Source: Allacma fusca
Taxonomy: Eukaryota; Arthropoda; Collembola; Symphypleona; Sminthuridae
DNA length: 64,000 nucleotides
Direction of reading: 5' to 3'
Assembly: GCA_947179485.1 (NCBI GenBank)
Contig: OX359248.1
Location: forward strand, 4,295,501-4,359,500
Made by a program: the position numbers and the translations under genes. The first letter of the stretch is position 1, and each line of letters opens with the position of its first letter. Positions 35,601 to 50,600 of this stretch are shown here, piece after piece. The notes below the pieces were generated by a model that did not search any database, was not told the origin of the DNA, and worked only from the letters and a program-made list of their open reading frames with translations.

Positions 35601-38600
35601 AACTGTGAATAAGGAATTTGGATGTGAAAAGTCCAATTTGTTCAGTATGATCCTTCCAGTGGCTGTGAACGATGAAAAAGTATGTTCATATATCCTCATA
35701 ATATTGTAGTTCAATAAGTACGTACGAAGTTTAGAATTGTATTTCATTGCCTCAGTATAGACCTGGAGACGTTTACTCAAAGTAGTTTTCGTATATATTA
35801 AAACTTTATTTGGAACTGTTTCCCAGTAAAAATAGCCATTTCGGATTCGTATAGACAGATTCTTTATACATCATATTTCGTGTTTCAGCGTAATTGAAAT
35901 TATGTAAATGATTTCGACGTAATGCTATTCACTTTTTATTAATATTACTGCTACTTTTTAAAACTATTGAAACTTTACTACTATTAATGACGATCATAAA
36001 TTACACTGTGTCAAAAAGGATGTAAAAACTTTTAGGCATTCCACCATATTGTTTATTGTAAATAGTCTGATTGTTTTAATGTTACATTGATTGAAATTGA
36101 TTCTAAGATTTCTATATTGCTGAATTCAGTCAATGAATGAAAGTATTTCCTAAGTGTAACTAGTTTAATAGTTTTTAAATTCGTCATTACTGTTTCATTT
36201 GATGGACTTAAAATTACTGACATATTCCTTTCAAATTTCCAGAACCTGGAAACTGGAAACGTGACGTGCTTGTACGAACTAATGTTTGAACATGCAAAGA
36301 GCTTGGACTGGGATACCTGTGATGTTCAAGATGATCTCTTGCTTGATTCTGCTTCACGGGTTTTACTCTTAGCACTTTTGAAACATACTGGAATTTTAGG
36401 TCAAATGCCAGTCATGTCTGTGTAAGTGATCAAAATACAAAATGTGTGTAAGCATTTACATTTTAAAATATTTCATTGTACAAGGGAATGAAATGAAAGA
36501 TGTAGGAAATCATCCTTAGTTTCTATTTTTAGTTTTTATAATTTTTATTTTTAATATAAGAATACAGGAACAGGTTACCAACTGTTAACCTATTGTTCTA
36601 ATTTGTAGGAATGAGTCCAGACACAACCCAAAGTTGGATGAAATCTTTGCCTTGTTGTTTTTTGTCCGGACCAAATTATTAGCTGTAAAACAAGATCGGT
36701 TATTGAAAAAGACTTTTCAACCTACGGAAGAGCCTGTACTCGCACACAAAGTTTCTAATACTTCTGTAAGCAATGATGGGGAGCTTCGTCGGGATCGAGT
36801 TGATTGGGATGATGATTCTATAGTATTGAACCGTATGGCATCGTACACAATGTCCGGTGGAATGTCACCCCGCGTCCGTAACTTGTTTGAGGTGGATGAA
36901 ACACGTCGGGAAGGAGGGTTCACTAATATCTCTCCGTACTCAAGTCTTCCAGATAACTTGACAAATCAAAACGACAATTTACCAAGTGAGTTTAATTCTG
37001 AATCTGTGGATGTGGAACCAGACGACCAATTTAACTACGTGTCCAGAAGTCATGGCAATCGGGCTCCCGCCGGCTTGAGGTATATAGGAAGAAATTCTCG
37101 AGGCCGTTTTCGAGATTCTGGAAGTAGCAGGACTATTTCATCTGTAGCACGATCGTATCCATTGCGATCACCAAATTTACCTCCAGTTGCGCATCATGGT
37201 TCTTATGGAGTGATTGATCTTACTCGCGATACTGACACAGAAGATGACACATACTTACCCCTGCATGATCCTCCATCTCCTCCCACCCCTATGGAAGCTA
37301 GTTCAGCTTTTGTGGTTACCAGTAGATCGATTGGGCAAAATCCAGTAAATGGAGAAAGAGAAAGTTTCCCTCGTAATACAAAAATTCAGTCCACTACTGA
37401 TATTCAGCAACCAGGAGCTGAAACCGTCGAGCAGACTTATGAAGAACTTTGTCAGTCTATTATTAAAAAATCCATGCTGCTGATTTGTGCTGTCAAATCC
37501 TCTGTTAGCTTGAAATTCGTAGTTAAGTCTACAACGTCAGATGGCTGTGAAACTGAAGAAGACAGAGATTCAGTATTATCTGAAGATATTTTGCTATTTG
37601 ATTGCGATGACGAGGACAGTCTTCCCTCTGCAAAATCGTCCGAGACTTTTAAAACTCCTCATAATTGGAACTCTCTTGGTAGCCGAGGTGTTTTCCAGAA
37701 GAAAGGAATCCTTTTGGTTCGTCGTTTGGGACGAAACATTATACGCTTTGTGGCTCATTCTATTATATCGAGTAAGTTGGAATGGTTTGCGGATAGCTTG
37801 AGCAGCGATGGGTGGAACTCGGAGCCGGATATTGTTTTAAAAGCCCTCAAACGACAGGAGGAGAGAGCCGTGATGAGATTAGAAGCAATAGAAAAAATTT
37901 TTGAACTTGTCTCCAATTCACAAACTGGCATTTCAGAAGTGGGCCAAGTGGATGCGGACTTTTTGTCTTCAGTAGTGGAATTTTTACTCGCTGGATGTTT
38001 TCAGTTAGGTATTGTTCCCGCTCTCAACGCTGCCACTCAAAGTGAACAATTTTTAACGGGGTTTGATCCACAGCTTCAGCTAAGCCATTATTTGGATTCA
38101 ATCCAAGCTGCTCCTCATACCGTCAAGCAAAATGTGACAAGGATTGTGCATAAAGTTATGCAGTGGATCATAGCTAATTTACAAGGACAAATAGCGATTG
38201 CTGAAGAAAATGTTCTTAATATGCATTCTAGCAGGAATCAGAGTGATGATGTCAAGCTACTTAATTTATTTGCACTGAGTGGACGCTTTAGTGCTAGTGA
38301 TGTCAGGGTGATGGTCAATGCTGGTCTCTTACCTGTGCTGGAAAAATTTTGCCAGCTGGGAGGAGAAGTTTCCTGCTGCTTGAGTAAAATAAATGCAGAA
38401 GTGTGGTCTTCGCTACCCTACCCACATTATGTGACTGTAGCAAGTGTCCGACTTCTTCATATGATTGCTGTTTCTTGCGCGTAAGATTTTGTTCAATTGT
38501 TACAACTTTTAATTAAATGTATCCAACGGAATGTACTAATGAAAATCAGTGAAAAGTTTAGACATGTAACATAAGCGGTGAATTTTTGCCCGATGACTCA

Positions 38601-41600
38601 CAGTTAGCGTACTTTATATAATCATTCATAGTTTTAACTCACAAATCACCAAAGGTTATATGTATCACTGACAACCGCAATTTGTACTAAGTGGTCACTT
38701 CTTGAACTTCCTAGCCCAAACTCTTTGAAATCATGTTTAATTGTTTATTGTTCGTTTACAACGAAGACTTTTAAAATAATTACATAATTTGCAGAATCAA
38801 TGTTCATAAATTGGAAGAATCGATCGTAGAAAAGGTCATGGACGTTTTATACTCACAGCTGCTGTCACTTTTAACCACGTTATACGGAAGTCATATTTCC
38901 TGCGATGGCGATGTATCACCCACTCCCGTGGGGACACCTGATACTCCTGTTGTCTCTCTTTCCCCAGTTACAGATTCCCAAAAATCTGTGTGCAGTTCCT
39001 CTTACGTATGATAGTAGTTAATTAATTATATTCGTGCGTATTTATTTTACTCATTACCCTGTCATTGATGACATTTTCGCTGTTAAATGCAGAGTTCCTT
39101 AAAAATGGAGGCGTCTCTAACTCCTTCGGATAGACAAGATATGGAAAATCGTCTCGGTGACTTGTTTGTGTTTTTGAGACGGCTGATCTCAAGGGACCCA
39201 ATGGGAAAATTTCTTTGCCGTCCTCATTGGATTAGAGTTATATTAAGCTTTCTATCTCTCAAAGCTTGCAGTGATGCTGAGACATTCCTTAGTATGAATA
39301 CTGAAGAAAGACTGGAGTCCGGAATGTCTACAACGTCACAGCCCGCAGAAAATTCGACGTCTGATGGGGCTGGAGTTACGCGCGAGGCGGACTTCAATAA
39401 TTTATCCCCTCTTGGAGTCCAACTTTGTCGTCGAGTGACCTTAACTCCTGGAATGAGGCCTAGGCTGCTATCTGTTCAATTGTTAGAATCCATATTATCT
39501 GTGATCCCGTCGGACTCAGATGACTTGAAGCATCAGGTTTGTTTGGCAATACGTGACTTGACACTAGTTTCAACGCATGTGACTATTATTTTTCGGTTAA
39601 TTTGTGTTTAATTTAACATTAATGTTTTAAGGTCATCAAGGATTTGCTTCAGCAACTACAAGACTGCATGTGGACCGTTCCATTATTTGATAGAGCAAAG
39701 CGAAATATTCTAAATAGGGAAGAAATATGCCGTGTTATTTATGGTAACTTTGAAAATTATTTATCAAAACGCTTTAGCTAAACAGCAGCATGTTTTTATG
39801 TGTATTGTTCGATCATAACCGCTGGGATTTATATTTCTAGTTGTGTTGATTGTTATTTACTTTATATAGGAGAAAGTTTATTGGCAGAACGGACTGACGT
39901 CGTGAAAGTAACGTTTGACTCTGAGAAAAGCTTGTGCTGCTTTATTGAAGGAGGACAAACGCTTGTCCATGGCCGTGGAGGCCGGGGCTATGGTGTATCG
40001 AATATTGGATTCACTGCAGGTTGTTTTTTTGAAATATTTATCTATGGCTATATATAACTTCATATAACTCTTTTTCGAAAACAGTAATTTTTAATATCAT
40101 ATGTATTGCTGTTATGGTTTCTATACGTGCCCATATTTGTACATCAGTTTTAATTTGTGGTCTATACCATCTTTTTTAAATACAATTTTAGGTTGCCACC
40201 AGTGGAAGTTTTTAATTGTGAAAGAAAACCGAGGAAACGAAGGAACTTGTGTTGGTGTGGCCAAGTGGCCGATCAAAGATCAGAGTCATCGTACTTCGGA
40301 AGACATGTGGCTCTATCGAGCGTACAGGTGATAAAACCTTCCTTTTTAACAGTTCGAATATTCAGCTGTTCATTTTGAACGGAATAATTGTGTACTCATA
40401 GTTAAAGCACATACTTTTTGAAATGTTAGCATAATTATTGTATTTTTTGTGCATAAGTCCAAGTTTAATTTAATTTTTGATATTTCTTTAATTGTTCCAG
40501 TGGTAATCTGTACCACAAGGGAGAACTTAACCATGCCCTTCCTAGCTACACACAAGGAGATTACATAACTGTAGTGCTAGATGTGGATAACAAAACTTTA
40601 AGTTTTGGTAAAAATGGAGAAGAGCCTACTTTAGCATTTCAGGACGTGGACGCTTCTGAACTATTTCCATGCGTCTTGTTTTACAGTACAAACCCCGGAG
40701 AAAAGGTTAGCTATACCCGTCTGTTCATAATTCCTAATTTTATCGGATTTAAAATATTATTTTTATTGATAATACCACAGTATCTTCGTTTCAGTGCTTT
40801 ATTTTTTTGACAATTATTAGGTTAAAATAACGGATTATGAACCTAAACGTCCTTTAAAAACTCTCGTTGCTGGAGAACCTCACTGTGCTCCAACCGCCGT
40901 GTTACTTTCAGAATCCCATGTTTCCTTAATAAGGAAGCTACATGCAACGGATGGATGGACAAAAATAGTATGAAGAAATACTTGTCTTTCAAGCCTAATT
41001 ATGTCTTAGGCTTTCTAGGATAGTTATTTTTTTTATTATGCTAGCATTAAGTTTATTAATGATCAACACTCTGTCTACTAATCTGCAGATAAACGAGATC
41101 CTTATGGAGAGGCTTTATAATGGCAAGGAGTTACTTAATGACACTAGTGGAGAAAGCACTCCTACGCCATCAGAGACTAGCGAAACTGTTGAAAGTCTTA
41201 GCCATCCAACAGTTGTTACTGATATGACAACAAGGAAAAAAGTCATTCCACAGTGTAAAGAGGATATTGACAAACTATGTAAGGAGACATGGCCAGTATT
41301 GGCAGTTATCGGTGGTATTGATCGCGGTCTGAAAGTTGGTGCTACATGTATTCACAAACCAAGTGGGAAAAAAGCTATCATCCTAGGCACTTTGAAAACT
41401 GGACTTACAACAGTAAAAGTTCAGTGGGATGATGCGGACTCTACTGTGAGGTAGTTCTCTCGATTTAAATGAGTTTAATATTTAACTATAATTGGAATTA
41501 TTATAAGGCCTTGACAATCCTACTTCCAATGTTTGTTTTCATAGTGACGCTTTGGTTTCAAGTCTTGAACCGTGTCCACCAAGGTCGTTTGATGCCGCTA

Positions 41601-44600
41601 AATTTACCTGTCTTACGGCTGAAGTTCTTTTATTTCTCACGAAATTAAGTGGAATCACTGAAGAAGTAATTTTCTTATATTGTTTTAAAATTCATCTCGG
41701 AATTTTTTCCTTGTGCATTCGTCGTATTTTATTTATTATATACATATGTTATGTATTATGTTTTTCTTCGTTCTCATGTATTTACAAAACAAAACAAGGT
41801 TCCTTTTAATCAGTGTCATCACGTGTACTGTAGTTTGAATTTCCAAAAGAGGACCCTGAAAATCCATTTCAAGGACTAATACAGGCTCGATCAGTGGATA
41901 TTACTGATGGTGCGGATACATTTGAGGAAGAAGAAATGACTACGTCTCTGAAGTGCATCGATGGTGAAGCAACTCAAAGCTGCTTGTGGGAAAATGCTTC
42001 GCGTTCATCAGCTTCAACTACGAAGACACATAGCGCAGGAAACGTGCAAATTCCAGTATCCAGCTCCTCTTCCACTGCTGTTGAGGCATTGTCCTCCCAG
42101 ATGGTTTCAGATATCATACATGAAGTCACAAGAAAAGGAAGTCTGGACAATTTGAAACCTGGCGAGGACGCTCAAATACCTTCAGCAGATCCAAAAGCAG
42201 CGGTAGCTTAAGTTTTTAATTAATATAATTTTACCTTTTAGAACATAATGAATAGAAAACAAATTATTTTTAAATTCTATCTATCTTACAGCTTAACAAG
42301 AGAAAATTAGAGCTGGATTTGGAAAGTTCATTTGTAAAAATGGCATTTATTCAGTGTGGCGCTTTGAAAGCACTTGGTACTATCCTTAGTTGCAGTAATT
42401 TTGCTGAGTTTATACTTGTTCCAAAGAAGAAGAAAGGTAGCGTCAGGCCTTCAACAAGTGATGTTTGCGAAAAGGAAGGGGAAAAAAGTGATAATGAGGA
42501 TGATGTTAACAATTATATTTGTCCAAAATGTGGAAAGCAAGGTCCACAAAATAAGGAAGGCGAATGTGGATATTGTTCTGATTCATCAAGCTTGCAAAAT
42601 GCTTTAGCCGAAACATTTCGATATTTAGTCAATGTAAGTTGGTCTTTCTGTCGCTATCTGTGTTTGGAGGATAATATTTTTAAACGGTTGTTTTGAAATT
42701 AAACTTCGAAAGTAATGCTAACTACAAAATGCTTCGCGTTCAGGAAAGCGTTAAGCCTTGCAAGATGCTCAAGCTAGTACCGTTGTCTGAACTTGAGAGA
42801 GTTCAAAGTGTCATTCATCATCTACACACAAAACAGCTTGTAGATACTGGACCAGGTTCTTGTGCTTATCCCAGTAATTCATATTTCGATGTTGAAGAAT
42901 CTAATGCTGAAAGTTCGCCAGTGGCGAGAAGGCGCAAGCCTCAACAAACAGCCTGCGTAAGATTACTTTTGATTTGATTTAGTTATGTCATATGGAACCC
43001 ATGTTTGTATTGAATGCGTTTACCTTGTTTGTTTAAATGAGTTTCTAGTTTAATTTTCAATTTTAATTACAATTGAATAAATTTTATGAATTATTGACAG
43101 GATGCAGAGCAATCGAATCGTCTCAGTACTTCACGAACACCCAGGTCGTATTTGCCCATAACTCTAGCTTCTATTGCCGGAAGGCTATATCCTTCAACAA
43201 GAAGAGCTGACCGCATAGGTTTGTGATTTTGATGTTGTATTTATTACTGCATGAGAACATTCGTTTTTTGACGTAAGAATTTTTGCTGAGTGGGGAATGA
43301 TTGCAGCTAATCGTAATAATTTTTTAAAAAGTTGATAGGCAGAGGCAGCTGAGCGATTTTGGACCTCCATCACTTACACCTGAAGAAGATCAGGAGCGGT
43401 TAAGAATGGAATCGGTATTTGCTGACGATAGCCTTTCAAGCGACATCACTATCAGTAGGAGTGGTGTGCGAACATCACGTTCTCCACCCTCCATCCGGAG
43501 AAGACGACGTGCTGGATCACCATCTCCTCCACCGTCTGCAGATGCTCGTAATGCAATTTTCCCGAATAGCACTGGCAGACTTCCATCCCCACTGTTAGAA
43601 ATGGGTTTTACTCCTAGACATATTCGAAGTGCAATGCAAGCTCTTGGTTGGTGCCTTTCTTATATTCAAAACCGCATTTTTCAGAAATTCTGAATGCATT
43701 AAAATCAATAATTAGGCTAAAATAATTATCAACGGTGAAATAACCAATAATTTTTTCAGGACTAACAGGTGAATTATCAGTTGCCGCCGTGAGCCAGCTA
43801 GCAACTTGGATGCTTGAAAATCCCAGTATAGATTCGGATGAACGACGAGAAAGTGATCCTCAAGTTCCCCCATGGTCATTGGGACATGGAGCATTAAATC
43901 TTGAAGTTTGACTTTTGATTAATGCATTTATTCATGCGAATAAGCGCTTGCATAAATTTATTTTTTAACTCTTGAGATCTGCATAGTAATTTTTTTCCGA
44001 GATAGGGACACAGCGGTAAAATTGGTGGTGAGAGGGCCTGTTTGTATGTAAGAAACTGTAACACAGTTTAAAATAACACCTCAGGTATACAAAATAAAGT
44101 TGTTGGACATTTTTATGCATATACTACAAATCTATGCAGGCTTCAAGACCAAATAATATATTTGTGTATGCGTACTTGCAGTTATAATAGTTCTTTATAT
44201 ATAGCTCGTAATTTGTACCAGCGCGGCACACAATATGCGTATAATAATTATAAAATGATGGTTAGTTTTAAATTTTTAATCATTATGTATAGACCCATTG
44301 TGCTGAACGCTCCGAAAGACGATTAACAAGGTTGCGCGAAGGATTAAATAATAACTCGTCACCTTGTAGTGCCTCAACATTTGGACCTCTAGAGGGTATC
44401 TCGTTTGATTGTTAATTAATTTTTAACTTAGGAATATTTTTGGAATGTGATATTAATTCCCTAGCAAATTCCGAACGGCTAACACCTTCTGTTTTTGACG
44501 ATGGAATCCGCTGGACAATGGAGCGCGAGCGAGGTCGAGCGAGATTAAGGCAGATTCAGTTTAATGAAATTCGTTCGCATACCCATCCTACAGAAAATGA

Positions 44601-47600
44601 TGAGGACAGTCGGAGTCGTTTACAAAGATCTGAAGCGCTTATGCGAATAGTAAGAAGCTCTCAAGAAGCTTCAGTGAATATTTTCAGGGTTTGTGCTTGC
44701 TTGTAGATAAGCAACTTTATAGTTTTATTTACTTTGCTGTTTGCTGATTTATGTGGTCATTGTGGGTAAATATTATGTAATTATTTTCGTGTTCCCAGAT
44801 TCCTTTAGTAAATGTCACCACGCAGTTTGGAAATCGCGGCTTATGCTGCTTTTGCTCCACATTAGAGCATAATATTGTGCAGCATTTTTTGAGTCGGCAT
44901 CAAGGATGCGGAGTGCAGTATCAGGACGACTATTGTGGTGAAGTCAGAGGTATTCAGTTTTGGGACCATAGCTTCAAATCATCATTTTGGAAAAAAAATT
45001 TAGTTTGTAGTTGTTTTCAAAATACCAGTAATTGTTTGTCTAGATTCACATTATATGCTATGTGAGCATTGCTACGACCAAAATGGAGGTCGAGGAAATC
45101 TCTCTAACCCTCAAAGTTCTGCTAACGCATCTAATGAAACGTCCTTAGCTCTTCCAGCATTAACTATGTCAGCAAATACTGATAGTTCTTCAGAAATGAG
45201 TTCCATCGAAGAGGATCAAGTAACTGAGAGCATTATTCGGGCATCATCTTCGTCCTACAATCGAGACTGTAATTATTGTAATTACTCTAAATGCAAAAAA
45301 TTAATTTGAACCTGGTTAATTTTTCCTGTTACTTCAAGCTTCAAGTGATCAAATATCCTACGTTTTATGTAGCACTGGATCACTACAGCTCTCTGCTTCC
45401 ATATCTTGGACTAAGGGAAAGGAAACCTTATCCGCATCACGTCGTACTAGATGAATTCGATCATCTTGGTTCTAAAATGGTAGACAAAGTAACGGGATTA
45501 AAACTTGGAGCATTAAGTAGTTCTGGGGCGTCGTCTAGGATTATAGGAGAACATTCCATGACTTTAGAAGACCCGAAAAAAAGAATTTTGGCTCTGAAAA
45601 ATTCTACCGAAGCTATGAAAGTTATTATTGCAAGGAATATGGTAATGCAAGCGTTAACTCTGCTGAGTATAAGGTACTGGAAAAATGTACTATTTGTTAT
45701 CTAACGCTGCATTCAGTTATTCCTTCAATTGCGTAATAGTTTAGAATTCTTGAGTGTTCTGTTATTGTTTTCAGTGATTGGTCGTGTGATTTAGCAGCAG
45801 CTTTGCAAAAAGTTGGATTATCAGATGTGCAGAAATTAGTCAAGCTGATGTGCTTGACAGCAGCCGGAAGAGTTCACGCTCAACCAGATGGAAACGATGA
45901 GGAGAATCGTTACTACCATCCTGGTTCGAATAGGCTTGGGCCAGGGAGATTTCTAAGCATGCCCTACGATATTAGAACGTGTACAAAACTGCAGCATATC
46001 GGCAAAGCCGTGGAAGTTCTTACAGCAACCGATTCCAGGGCTGCCAAACTTGTCCTGGAAATGTGCACGAGAGTAATTGAGACTCCTTCATCATTTTAAT
46101 TTTAAGCTAAATTAAACATCTTTTCCATATTTTTTTTAATTGCAGGAACTTATAAGTGCGTCTGTGGGATTTATCAAAGTGAATTCTAACATTGATAACA
46201 TTCACCAACCAAATTTCGTCGTAACAATGTCTCTGGTCAATTTGCTTTGCTCGCACCCCTCAATCGCTTTGTTGGATAAAGGTGGGTATTATTTTCATCT
46301 TAGATTAAATAAATTATGGGAAGCAAGATAGAATTCTAATTTATTGTTAACCGTTTGTAATCTGTAAGTATAAGTGGTTCTAATTTGTAGTTAGCATTTA
46401 TGGGAAGAATTGCAGCTATTGAATGCGGAACCATTGGGTAATGCATGCAACTAATTTGGTTTCTTGTGAATCATCATTACAGATGTTACAAGATCACCTG
46501 GTAGCCCCAGTGAAATATCTTTGGATGCTTCGTTATACCTTATCGACTCTTTGGCCTCTTGTGTAATGTCCGGTAGATTATCTGGTGCGCATCGACAGTG
46601 GGCAGTAGAGCAATTGGTAAGTAATTTTTTAGGACCTCAATCATTATGGGATCTCGTGGCCTGAAGTTTCAATAAGACTTTTATTTTAGTGACAATTTAG
46701 TTGGTTTAATTTTCAATCACAATACTGTTTTTGGCAATACTTCTTATTGTACATCCATTTCTTAGGTAAAATGTCTCACCAATAGAAGTTCTATTTCACG
46801 TCTTACCAATCCGGATACTATAGTGTACTCCGACATTGCCAAAGTTTTTCCACAGGTTCCTTCTGTTGATGTGAGGGGACATGAAAATCGGGTCGCCTGT
46901 CTTGATTGGTTGCCCAAACTAGGACATTTTGCCACCTGGTAAGTTTCAAGTTGATTGGTAGGGTATTATTAATCATATTTTTACAGAAGTTGCTTTTTTC
47001 ATTGAGTTGTTTTTTTGTCAGTGGATATGATGGTACTGTTCGAAGTTGGTCGATACAAAATAGAAACGCGGTTCAAGAGCACATACTAATGTTCCAAACT
47101 TCATCAAGTATGTTTGGAAGTGAGCTGAATGGAGAGCTGATATCAAATCTCGCCTGGTCAAGCAATGGAAAGTATGTGGCAGCTAGTATGACGTACTGTT
47201 TAAACATTTGGACATTGTCAAGCTCGGAATGTCACATAGAAGACCATACGTCATTAATTACCGCGCTAGGGTGGCCAAAGGTGGTTACCTCAGAGGGAAT
47301 TGAGCATCTGTTAGTTGGAAGAATTGATGGAACTGTTTCGATTGTCATTATTCAAGATAAAACTTTCTGTACTGAAGAACTTATAACTTGTCAAGAACAA
47401 TGTATGTAATTATAATAGTTTAAATACAAAATATTATTAGGCTGTTTGGATGATAAAACTTTGTTTTGATAATGAATTTTCCAGGCGGCATAAATTTTAT
47501 CGACTGGCCACACGAAGATAAATACTTTGCAATCGGATTTTTTGATGGTTACATAAAATTCGCGACGAAGGACCCAAACAGAAAATCCGTTACTAATCGT

Positions 47601-50600
47601 GCCCATGATGGTTCTTTAACTGGAATGAAGTTCGACATGAGTGGTACGATTCTTGCTACTTGTGGCGGCGATCGGGCATGTCGTTTATGGACTGAAAAAG
47701 ACAACTACTGGATGTGCAATCGAGAAATATTATTAGACAGTGATGGTGTATCATTGGCTTGGTCACCATCCTCTGAATATAACGCTTGCAACGTTGAGTT
47801 AACGGTTGGGTCGAATTGTGGAACAACAACGATATGGTCTATGAGAATCAGAATCTTGGCAGATCAGGAGTTAACGCATGACGAAGATATCAACGCTGAC
47901 GCAGGATCAGATATTCTGAGACCGAGGTTACTTCATACGCTGAGGTGTCACTCGTTCTATCCTGTCTCGAGCCTTGCTGTTCATCCATCAGGAAGGCTTC
48001 TAGCTACAGGTTGTGCTAAGGGTAACGGAGTGGTTAATTTGTGGTCAATTGAACGTGGGACACTTGTATATACGGTTACGGGACAGGGAGGAGTAATGGA
48101 TATGTGCTGGATTGGAGATAGTGCTCTTGCTGTCTGCTTTACACGATCGAGGGTTAATTAAAAATTTTCAAATTGATAAAAATGATAGTTTTTTTTGTAC
48201 GAGGGGTTCACAAATTTTGGTGAAAAATTCATTTTAAACTTGTTTATAGGAAGTGAAGATCGTATTCTATACGGAAGAAAATATGACGCATACCTTGGTA
48301 CTTGCAACTGCCCGTTCCGCTCTCCTTCTTCAAGGGCTGAACGCTTTGCATCTAATGCCCACTTTCAAAGCACTTTTAACATACATACCAATGATGATGA
48401 GTGTAAGGGACAGTGCTTTTGTTGATATTATAAAAATAGTGCATATGATTCATTCTATTCTCGTAACTTACTTTTTAGGAGCAATACGAATATGAAAAGG
48501 CTAAAGTGGAAAGTGGAGAACAACTTGTGTACACACGCTACTTACAAAACTTGGCTGCCCTAGCTCTGAACTTAGGCCTTGATAAAGTCCTAAATTTCTT
48601 GCCAGTAATAAGCAGAAATGTTGCTTTAGATAAGCCTCGAGGTAAATATACTTATAACTTATGTCAGCATGGTATTGATGATGTTAATTTTTATACTAAT
48701 TCTAGCAGTAAGATTTTAAACATGTTTGGTTTTACCGTTTAAATTTGACCTGGCTGTTATGTTCATTCATTCCAGTTACTAATTGGCAGTGGCTGCAAAA
48801 TTTAGGAATGACCATTCGAACTGCCGAAGCATTGGTTTGCCGTTCGAAGCTTCCTTTGGATTTTGTGGAAAAGTTTCGAATCGGTGAGTTTGTTTTAAAA
48901 CCCAAGCTAGAAATCGGAATCGGAATTGCATTATGCCCCACCAATTTTGAACCTCGTTTGTATTCAAGTGACCACTTTCAGTTATTATTTGTAAGCTCAG
49001 AAGAATAGTTCAATGGTTGTAAAATTAGATGTAAAAACCGTTTTTGAATTCTGAAACTTACATTACCTAAAATTGGGTGAGCTGAAAAAGTCGGAATCGG
49101 AATTCGGCTTGACAAAGTATCCGTATTTAACCCTATTCCAGCCTTGTTTAAACCATTATAATTACAGTGAAATCGTATTTTTGGTGTTTAACTGAATGTG
49201 TAAATGAATTATTGCTTGTATTTCTTGAAGATGAAGAAGGAGCATTTTCGAATGACAAGAATGATACCGTTGATTGGACCCTGGACATGGATTCTCAAGT
49301 GATACTATGGGCAGCACAACAACCACACGATTGGCAGTTTGGGGGTAAATGTGATGTGTACATGTGGGGAAGTGGGCGACACGGACAACTTGGTGACGCA
49401 AGTATGTTGATAGCACTAAAATTCAATTTCTGTCGAATATTTTTCAACGCGTTTCATCATTTCATTTTCAAGTACAAGTAAATTAATAAACTTTCAACAA
49501 CTAGGTCGCCATACAAACGTTCCTCGGAATGCACAAACATTTGCCGGCTCCCAGCAAATAGTTTGTGGCCAGAACTGTACCTTTTTGATACAGGCTAATG
49601 GAACTGTTCAGTCCATCGGCGAAGGTAGTTATGGGCGCCTGGGTCACGGTAATTCAGACGATATGCAGACTCAGACAGTTATTTCGGCACTTCAAGGTAG
49701 TTTCTGAAACCGTAACATGACCATACTTTATGTTTTCATAAATTCTCAATTGGTGAAATTATTAGATGTAGAACTGCGCTAAATGTGAATCAACACATGT
49801 TCTGTTGTTATTTCTCAATAGGTTATGTAATTGTTGGATTGGCTACATCCTGTGGGTCAGATGGTCACAGTCTGGCTTTGGCAGAAGGCGGGGAGGTGTT
49901 CTCTTGGGGTGACGGTGATTACGGGAAGTTAGGTCATGGGACGAGTGACAGGCAAAGAAGGCCGAAGCAAATCGAAGCATTACGAAATGAAACTGTTGTT
50001 CAAGTTGCCTGTGGATTTAAGCATAGTGCTGTGATAACTGCAGAAGGTGCCCTCTTTGTGTTTGGCAGTTCGGAGTATGGACGACTTGGTCTTGGAAATG
50101 TAGCAAATAAAAAAACGCCGGAGAGAGTAATGGCCCTAAGCAGTCACAGAATTGGCTTTGTAGCATGTGGATTAGCTCACACGATTTGTGTTTCCGCTGA
50201 TGGAAATACTGTTTGGGCATTTGGCGATGGAGAGAATGGGAAGCTTGGAATAGGGTCCACCGGAGTTGCACAGTTGCCCCAAGTAGTTGAAACTCTGCAA
50301 GACGCTGGTATAACAAAAGTCTGCTGTGGAACACAGTTTACAGTCTTTCTCACAAAAAATGGACGTGTCTTTACATGTGGTCTTGATCGTTTCATTGGAC
50401 AATCTCACTCTCGCCTGTGTAGCAGACCAGTTCAGGTGAGTGAAATTTATGGAATCTCGGTAAAATTCTTTTGTGGATTATTAACCTCCAATTTGTACAA
50501 AATGTCATCTGTCATTAATTTGGTTTCTCAGGTTATGGCTCTAAGTGATAAACTAGTTGTGGATATATCCGTGGGAGCGGAACATACTTTGTGTGTAACA

